From Candidatus Omnitrophota bacterium (lineage in GTDB: Bacteria; Omnitrophota; Gorgyraeia; 2-01-FULL-45-10), in the NCBI GenBank assembly GCA_041650805.1, contig JBAZKM010000021.1:1-9145 (forward strand): 9,145 nt of DNA, in the 5' to 3' direction. Positions 5,309-9,145 of this stretch are shown here, in pieces (the first letter of the stretch is position 1; every line of letters begins with the position of its first letter). Both the position numbers and the translations under genes were made by a program. The notes beneath the pieces were generated by a model. It did not search any database. It was not told the DNA's origin and saw nothing but the letters and a program-made list of their open reading frames with translations.

Positions 5309-7237
5309 TTACTTTTTCTTCCCTTTCTTTCCGTCCTCATCCTCAGCGGTGTATTCGGCGTCGATGATATCGTCTTTCTTCGGGCCGGCCTCCTCCTTCT
5401 CGGTCTCGGGCTCCTGCTGCGGGGCCTGCTGGCCGGAAGGACCCGCGCCGCCGCCGGGGCCTTTCCCGGACGTCTTCTTATATATCTCCTCCGCTATCTT
5501 ATGAGAGGCCTCCGTGAGGGCTTCGGTGCCGCTCTTTATCTTGTCAATGTCCTTACCCTTGAGCGCTTCCTTAAGGTTGCTTATCTTATCTTCTATATTC
5601 TTCCTGTCGGACTCGCTGATCTTGGAGCCGAATTCCTTGAGCGACTTCTCCGTGGTGTAGACGAGCGTATCCGCCTGGTTCTTCACTTCCACCTCTTCCT
5701 TCATCCTCCCGTCCTCTTTGGAGAACTTTTCGGCCTCTTTTACGAACTTCTCTATCTCCTCTTTCGACAATTTCTTGGGCGCGGATATCTTTATCGACTG
5801 CTCTTTGCCCGTCCCGAGGTCTTTGGCGCCCACGTGGACGATGCCGTTGGCATCTATGTCGAACGTCACCTCCACCTGCGGCATACCGCGCGGGGCCGGA
5901 GGTATACCGACGAGGTCGAACCTTCCGAGCTCGACGTTGTCGTTCGCCATCTGCCTTTCGCCCTGCAGCACCCTGATGGTGACCGCGGTCTGGTTATCGG
6001 CCGCCGTGGAAAATACCTGGCTCTTGCGCGTAGGCACCGTGGTATTCCTCTCGATGAGACGCGTGCAGACCCCGCCGAGCGTCTCTATCCCGAGGGATAG
6101 CGGCGTCACGTCGAGGAGCAGGACGTCTTTCGCATCGCCCTTTATGATGGCGGCCTGTATGGCGGCGCCGAGGGCGACGCATTCCATCGGGTCTACACCG
6201 CGCTCTATCTTCTTCCCTACGTAGTCCTCTACGAACTTCTGCACTACCGGCATCCTCGTAGGCCCGCCGACGAGGATTATCCTGTCGATATCCTTTGCTG
6301 TTACCTTGGCATCGGCAAGCGCCTTCTCCATCGGCCCCTTGCACCTGTCTATGATAGGCGATATGAGGTCCTCGAGCTTGGCCCTCGTGAACGACATCGT
6401 CATATGTTTCGGGCCCGTCTGGTCCGCCGTTATGAAAGGAAGGTTTATGTCCGTCGTCAGCGTGCTCGAGAGCTCCACCTTCGCCTTCTCCGCGCCCTCC
6501 CGCAGGCGCTGTACGGCCATCTTGTCGTTCTTGAGCTCTATGCCCGTATCCCTCTTGAACTCTTTGGCGAGATGATCGATGATCGCGTTATCCATGTCCG
6601 TGCCGCCGAGCTGCGTGTCGCCGTTCGTCGATATTACTTCGAACGTCGCCGCCTTGTGCTCATCGTCCCAGCCCATCTCGAGGACCGTGACGTCGAGCGT
6701 CCCGCCACCGAGATCGAATACCATGATCTTCTGTTCTTTACCCGCCTTATCGAGGCCGTACGCCAGGCATGCCGCAGTCGGTTCATTGATTATCCTCAAT
6801 ACCTTCAACCCGGCTATCTCCCCGGCATCCTTCGTCGCCTGCCTCTGGTTATCGTTAAAATACGCCGGGCAGGTGATGACGACCTCCTCCACCTTGTCCC
6901 CGAGGTATGCCTCGGAGTCCTGTTTTATCTTCTGGAGTATGAACGCCGATATCTGCTGCGGCGTATACTCCTTACCGTACGCCTTGAACTTGAAGTCCGT
7001 CCCCATCTTACGCTTGGCCGCCTGTATCGTCCCTTCCGGGTTGATCGACGCCTGCCGTTTCGCCGGCTCACCGACGAGACGCTGGCCGTCCTTTGTGAAT
7101 GCCACGTATGAAGGGAATGCCTTCCCGCTCGCGACTCCCGCGCCTTCGGCGGACGGTATGATGGTAGGCCGTCCCGCCTCCATATATGCCGCGGCCGAAT
7201 TCGAAGTGCCCAGATCTATTCCTATCGCTTTTGCCAT
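5309..7237 (-). CDS. dnaK: Chaperone protein DnaK (Hsp70)
   Basis: Cytoplasmic ATP-driven Hsp70 chaperone, 642 residues, normal length. The nucleotide-binding domain shows the phosphate-1 motif GIDLGTSNS (6-14; the usual form is GTTNS), the catalytic-lysine segment AAKRKMG (73-79), CPAYFND (123-129), INEPTAACLAYG (150-161), phosphate-2 DLGGGT (175-180) and the adenosine motif GGPTRMPVV (324-332). The interdomain linker DVLLLDVTPLSLG (371-383) precedes the beta-sandwich and helical lid. The tail is Gly/Pro/Gln-rich, then DDIIDAEYTAEDED and a lysine-rich end, without an EEVD motif, as expected in bacteria. The start has a strong AAGGAGG ribosome-binding site 6 nt upstream, located in the 16-nt gap after grpE. 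It is controlled with the rest of the operon by CIRCE. Confidence 0.98.
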   Translation of the reverse strand: MAKAIGIDLGTSNSAAAYMEAGRPTIIPSAEGAGVASGKAFPSYVAFTKDGQRLVGEPAKRQASINPEGTIQAAKRKMGTDFKFKAYGKEYTPQQISAFILQKIKQDSEAYLGDKVEEVVITCPAYFNDNQRQATKDAGEIAGLKVLRIINEPTAACLAYGLDKAGKEQKIMVFDLGGGTLDVTVLEMGWDDEHKAATFEVISTNGDTQLGGTDMDNAIIDHLAKEFKRDTGIELKNDKMAVQRLREGAEKAKVELSSTLTTDINLPFITADQTGPKHMTMSFTRAKLEDLISPIIDRCKGPMEKALADAKVTAKDIDRIILVGGPTRMPVVQKFVEDYVGKKIERGVDPMECVALGAAIQAAIIKGDAKDVLLLDVTPLSLGIETLGGVCTRLIERNTTVPTRKSQVFSTAADNQTAVTIRVLQGERQMANDNVELGRFDLVGIPPAPRGMPQVEVTFDIDANGIVHVGAKDLGTGKEQSIKISAPKKLSKEEIEKFVKEAEKFSKEDGRMKEEVEVKNQADTLVYTTEKSLKEFGSKISESDRKNIEDKISNLKEALKGKDIDKIKSGTEALTEASHKIAEEIYKKTSGKGPGGGAGPSGQQAPQQEPETEKEEAGPKKDDIIDAEYTAEDEDGKKGKKK

Positions 7238-7253
7238 ATAACCCTCCTTGGTC

Positions 7254-7814
7254 TTATCCTTTCTTCTCTTCCGATTTTTTCTTCGCTATCTTTACCATCG
7301 CCGGGCGCAGAAGCCTTCCGTTCAGCCTGTACCCCGGCTTCAATTCACCGACTATCGTACCGTCATCTTTATCGACCGACTCTTCCGTCTCTATCGCTTC
7401 GTGCATATGCGGGTCGAACTTCTCCCCGACCGTCTTTATCCTCTCGACTCCCAGCCCTTTCAGGAATATCTGGATCTGGCCCTGTATCATGCCGACGCCT
7501 TCGCGTACCGCGTTGAAATCCTTCGCTTCCTCTATGTGGTGCTCGGCTATCTCAAGAGAATCGAGTATCGGGAGGAGCTCTATGACGAAACCCTCCTGTG
7601 CATACTTCAGGAAATCCGCTTTATCTTTTTCGAGACGCTTGCGGGCATTCTCGAACTCCGCCTGCGCCCTGGAAAACCTGTCGCTGAAACTGTCCCGCTC
7701 CCCGCACTTCGCAATGAGGCATTCATATTCCTTCTTCGGAATAGATATGGTCTCTTCTTTCTCCTCCGCCTTTTTGTTCGCTGCAGCGTGTTTATTATTC
7801 TTCTTCTCTTCCAT
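7254..7814 (-). CDS. grpE: Nucleotide exchange factor GrpE
   Basis: GrpE releases ADP from DnaK and so resets the Hsp70 cycle. From this ATG the protein has 186 residues. A charged, lysine- and glutamate-rich N-terminus leads into the long dimerising coiled coil. Family motifs include AEFENARKRLEKDK, LLPILDSLEIAE, GVGMIQGQIQIFLKGLGVERI, GEKFDPHMHEAI and the C-terminal GYRLNGRLLRPAMVKIAKK in the beta domain that contacts DnaK. I chose the ATG at 7812-7814. A TTG nine codons upstream (7839-7841) is in frame but overlaps the end of hrcA and has no ribosome-binding site. The ATG has only GAGG 12 nt upstream, so the start is probably coupled to hrcA termination 7 nt earlier. Confidence 0.96.
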   Translation of the reverse strand: MEEKKNNKHAAANKKAEEKEETISIPKKEYECLIAKCGERDSFSDRFSRAQAEFENARKRLEKDKADFLKYAQEGFVIELLPILDSLEIAEHHIEEAKDFNAVREGVGMIQGQIQIFLKGLGVERIKTVGEKFDPHMHEAIETEESVDKDDGTIVGELKPGYRLNGRLLRPAMVKIAKKKSEEKKG

Positions 7815-7821
7815 ATATATG

Positions 7822-8559
7822 TCAGACCTCGAATTCTTCAAGTATATCGCTTAAGGTGGTCGCCAGGAACTCTATCGTAGGGATGACCTTCTCATAGACC
7901 ATCCTCTTCGGCCCTATGACGCCGACCCTGCCCGCCATCTTGCCCCTCACCTTGTAGCCGCGGGTAACTATGCTGCACTCTTTCAGATCGTTCAGCTTGT
8001 TCTCCTTGCCTATATGTATGGTGAGGCGGTCATCGTCTATGTCCTCTACCAGCAGGTTCAGCATCTCCCTCTTCGCCTCAAGGCACTTCAGGAGCGCATA
8101 TAGTTTCCTCAAGTCCCTGAACTCAGGCTGCTCTATGATGTGGCTTGCCCCCTCGAGATACACCTTTTCGTTCTTGGGGAAGAGCGTTATCCCTACATAA
8201 TTGGTCAGGTCCGATATGAGATAAGAGGTCTTCTCAAGAGCGTCCTCAAGGGACCTTATGGCATGGTGGTACTGCTCATCCACCGTCTTCACCACCTGCT
8301 CGTTCACGTTCCTGACGCGCATGAGCGAATCTATATAGAACCTGTATCCTTTATCCGTGGGTATCCGTCCCGCGGACGTATACGGCTGCATTATGAAGCC
8401 CCCATCCTCGAGGTCGGCCATGGCATTGCGTATGGTGGCGCTCGAAAGCCCCAGCCGCCGCGCGACGAACCGCGAGCCGACCGGCTCGGCGGTCTCAACG
8501 TAATGCTTGACTATGATCTCAAGTATCGCTTCCTGCCGCTTATTATAGTTCGCCATCAT
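7822..8559 (-). CDS. hrcA: Heat-inducible transcription repressor HrcA (compact form)
   Basis: HrcA is the repressor that binds CIRCE and is released on heat shock when GroEL is titrated. The N-terminal winged helix is complete: RQEAILEIIVKHYVETAEPVGSR (8-30), the recognition region LSSATIRNAMADLEDGGFI (38-56), and TSAGRIPTDKGYRFYID (61-77). The C-terminal part is also typical: QPEFRDLRKL, a LLVEDIDDDRLTIHIGKEN stretch, and GVIGPKRMVYEKVIPTIEFLA. The protein is only 245 residues, against about 340 usually. The segment between LTNYVGITL (118-126) and EGASHIIEQPEF (136-147) is very short, so roughly 95 residues (the inserted dimerisation-type domain and the start of the GAF-like domain) are missing without any frameshift. 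Two adjacent ATGs exist; the second (8554-8556) has better spacing from the ribosome-binding site. Confidence 0.95.
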   Translation of the reverse strand: MMANYNKRQEAILEIIVKHYVETAEPVGSRFVARRLGLSSATIRNAMADLEDGGFIMQPYTSAGRIPTDKGYRFYIDSLMRVRNVNEQVVKTVDEQYHHAIRSLEDALEKTSYLISDLTNYVGITLFPKNEKVYLEGASHIIEQPEFRDLRKLYALLKCLEAKREMLNLLVEDIDDDRLTIHIGKENKLNDLKECSIVTRGYKVRGKMAGRVGVIGPKRMVYEKVIPTIEFLATTLSDILEEFEV

Positions 8560-8563
8560 ATAG

Positions 8564-8570
8564 CCTTCCC
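8564..8570 (-). promoter_or_regulatory. Ribosome-binding site of hrcA
   Basis: The minus strand reads GGGAAGG, 4 nt before the first ATG (8557-8559) and 7 nt before the second (8554-8556). The spacing favours the second ATG, which would give the family-like opening MANYNKRQ. Confidence 0.55.
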
Positions 8571-8584
8571 GCCCGCAAGTTAAA

Positions 8585-8611
8585 TTAGCACTCTTTAACT
8601 TAGAGTGCTAA
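8585..8611. promoter_or_regulatory. CIRCE operator (HrcA binding site)
   Basis: TTAGCACTC (8585-8593), 9 nt, then GAGTGCTAA (8603-8611): an exact match to the known CIRCE consensus inverted repeat. It lies 25 nt upstream of hrcA and just downstream of the -10 box, so its promoter-proximal end falls at the predicted transcription start. Bound HrcA would block the promoter or early elongation. As part of the 5' untranslated mRNA it could also form a hairpin ahead of the hrcA ribosome-binding site. Confidence 0.97.
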
Positions 8612-8617
8612 TGTCTT

Positions 8618-8645
8618 AGTGTAGCATAAACGTGCCCCTTGTCAA
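8618..8645 (-). promoter_or_regulatory. Sigma-70-type promoter of the hrcA operon
   Basis: On the minus strand the -35 box is TTGACA (8640-8645, a perfect consensus) and the -10 box is TACACT (8618-8623), separated by 16 nt. TGC immediately before the -10 box gives an extended -10 motif. The start of transcription is expected near 8611-8612, at the edge of CIRCE. This is the only convincing promoter I see for the whole seven-gene cluster. Confidence 0.8.
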
Positions 8646-8658
8646 GGGAATTTGGGGA

Positions 8659-8906
8659 AAAATTTTCATTTCCAGCACGGTTCCCCTCTCCGGTGGGGTA
8701 CCTCCCGGGAACGCACAATTTTCCCCGGCGAGGAAAATTGTGCTCGGAAAAATCGCTCGCTCTCCCGCCAAACGAGTCGGGTAGCCCTAGTATATCAATA
8801 AACGCTCTTTTAAAGGTGTTTGGCGGGATCCGTGCCCGCTCGCGATTTTTACGTCCCGGTCGATACCCCACCATCGGGGGCCCCTTCACCAAGAAATGAA
8901 AATTTT
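8659..8906. repeat. Large nested foldback element (~248 bp)
   Basis: Five sets of perfect arms occur in nested order: AAAATTTTCATTTC (8659-8672) with 8893-8906; GGTGGGGTA (8692-8700) with 8864-8872; CCGGGA (8705-8710) with 8854-8859; AAAAATCGC (8748-8756) with 8842-8850; TCCCGCCAAAC (8763-8773) with 8818-8828. Together these are 49 bp of pairing. A side hairpin, GCACAATTTTCC (8713-8724) with GGAAAATTGTGC (8732-8743), branches from the left half only. The inner loop (8774-8817) is mostly unpaired. The 14-bp ends look like terminal inverted repeats, so a MITE-like or foldback element is possible. No transposase is present and I see no convincing target duplication. Its left end is 14 bp from the hrcA -35 box. 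Confidence 0.65.
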
Positions 8907-8914
8907 GCGGAGCA

Positions 8915-8947
8915 GTGCACGGCGAAAAAATTCTAATGGCCGTTCAC
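8915..8947. repeat. Short inverted repeat
   Basis: GTGCACGG (8915-8922) pairs with CCGTTCAC (8940-8947) with one mismatch around a 17-nt AT-rich loop. It overlaps a minus-strand AT-box structure (8898-8934, opening AGAATTTTTTCG and closing CAAAATTTTC) that shares its right box with the end of the large foldback. Confidence 0.35.
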
Positions 8948-8962
8948 AGTACCCTTCGTGCG

Positions 8963-8999
8963 GCAGGGGGGATACCGTTTTTACCCAGTTCCCCCCAGC
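8963..8999. repeat. G6/C6 stem next to AT-box element
   Basis: GC-A-GGGGGG (8963-8971) pairs with CCCCCC-A-GC (8991-8999), with an A-A mismatch and a 19-nt loop. The right half (8978-9001) aligns with 224-246 at the left end of the window, where it also directly precedes an AT-box element. Confidence 0.4.
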
Positions 9000-9001
9000 A
9001 T

Positions 9002-9068
9002 AAAATTTTTCGTCTCTTGGCGCAGGCGGAACTTTTCGTGCCCGCCTGGAGCGACTCTTCAAAATTTT
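9002..9068 (+). repeat. AT-box hairpin element, copy C (plus orientation)
   Basis: The outer boxes are AAAATTTT (9002-9009) and AAAATTTT (9061-9068). The middle arm is CG-T-CTC (9011-9016) with GAGCG (9049-9053). The inner stem is CAGGCGG (9023-9029) with CCGCCTG (9042-9048). The outline equals copy A (246-310), and the first 16 bases after the box start agree apart from one change (CGGCTCTT versus CGTCTCTT). The inner hairpin is unrelated in sequence yet still pairs, which suggests that structure rather than sequence is kept there. Confidence 0.5.
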
Positions 9069-9071
9069 GAC

Positions 9072-9098
9072 CCTGCTAAATTCAAAGAATTTAGCAGG
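9072..9098. repeat. Perfect 12-bp hairpin
   Basis: CCTGCTAAATTC (9072-9083) and GAATTTAGCAGG (9087-9098) form a perfect stem with an AAA loop. No T-run follows on the plus strand, so it is not a clear terminator. It lies directly after AT-box copy C. Confidence 0.55.
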
Positions 9099-9104
9099 AC
9101 TGGT

Positions 9105-9131
9105 CCCGAACAATCTTTCAGATTGTTCGGG
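9105..9131. repeat. Perfect 11-bp hairpin
   Basis: CCCGAACAATC (9105-9115) and GATTGTTCGGG (9121-9131) pair perfectly with a 5-nt loop. The stem can be extended by GGT (9102-9104) with ACC (9134-9136) past a 2-nt bulge. No T-run follows. Function unknown. Confidence 0.55.
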
Positions 9132-9145
9132 GTACCTTGGGGCGA

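Larger units (their letters stand above)
8646..9145. other. Gene-free, hairpin-dense stretch upstream of hrcA
   Basis: About 500 bp without a credible gene. It contains a ~250-bp nested foldback (8659-8906), a short AT-box structure (8898-8934), two stems (8915-8947 and 8963-8999), an AT-box element (9002-9068), and two perfect hairpins (9072-9098 and 9105-9131). Nearly every part can pair locally. I see no promoter clearly directed to the right, but the gene beyond the window edge is unknown. Short open frames here use no recognisable protein sequence. Confidence 0.7.

Noticed and set aside
6404..7111. 235-residue plus-strand open frame opposite dnaK
   Set aside because: Arginine- and leucine-rich mirror of the dnaK coding sequence with no motif; an artefact of codon usage on the true strand.
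7815..7841. TTG start for grpE nine codons upstream of the chosen ATG
   Set aside because: It overlaps the hrcA end, has no ribosome-binding site, and adds residues that are not typical of the family.
8659..8906. Complete insertion sequence
   Set aside because: Only ~248 bp, no transposase frame, and the flanks show no clear target-site duplication, so at most a non-autonomous element can be suggested.
8608..9113. Short open frames in the hairpin-dense stretch (8608-8892, 8639-8899, 8886-9113)
   Set aside because: They run through inverted repeats on both strands, have no ribosome-binding site that I trust and show no recognisable protein sequence.
8659..9131. CRISPR array or integron attC array
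   Set aside because: The hairpins differ in sequence, there are no equal-length direct repeats with unique spacers, and no cas or integrase gene or attC core motif is visible.

Overview
The window reads as one leftward (minus-strand) cluster of seven genes flanked by two gene-free stretches that are unusually rich in DNA secondary structure. In transcription order the genes are hrcA, grpE, dnaK, dnaJ, an FmdB-type zinc-ribbon gene, a DUF1015 gene and an asparagine-synthase-type amidotransferase. They are tightly packed: a 2-nt gap before the last gene, 7 to 16 nt at most other junctions, and about 100 nt in the two gaps that hold large palindromes. The hrcA-grpE-dnaK-dnaJ order with a perfect CIRCE operator is the classic bacterial HrcA/CIRCE heat-shock operon.

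The host is a bacterium of moderate GC content. No gene here fixes the phylum. The combination of bacterial chaperone genes, AT-box hairpin repeats between genes and frequent ATA isoleucine codons makes me think of an uncultivated lineage such as Omnitrophota, but this is recollection-based inference and weak.

Layout. 1-463: no gene; nested inverted repeats, two simple hairpins and two oppositely oriented copies of a ~60-bp hairpin element (246-310 on +, 408-466 on -). The second copy supplies the stop codon of the amidotransferase gene. 464-3926: amidotransferase, DUF1015 and FmdB-type genes. 3953-4019: palindrome whose arms are four tandem 7-mers each. 4023-5198: dnaJ. 5219-5297: palindrome whose arms are four tandem 8-mers each. 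5309-8559: dnaK, grpE and hrcA. 8585-8645: CIRCE and a good sigma-70-type promoter. 8659-9145: no gene; a ~250-bp nested foldback followed by a run of further hairpins, one of them homologous to the element at the left end.

How the genes work together: HrcA should bind CIRCE at the transcription start and repress the whole cluster. DnaK, DnaJ and GrpE form the Hsp70 folding machine. The FmdB-type, DUF1015 and amidotransferase genes lie downstream in the same direction and may be read through from the heat-shock promoter, although the dnaJ-fmdB palindrome could separate them. I found no new enzymatic or defence system. The most unusual content is (1) the structured intergenic repeats, which form at least two architectural classes, and (2) a HrcA about 95 residues shorter than usual, apparently lacking the central inserted domain.
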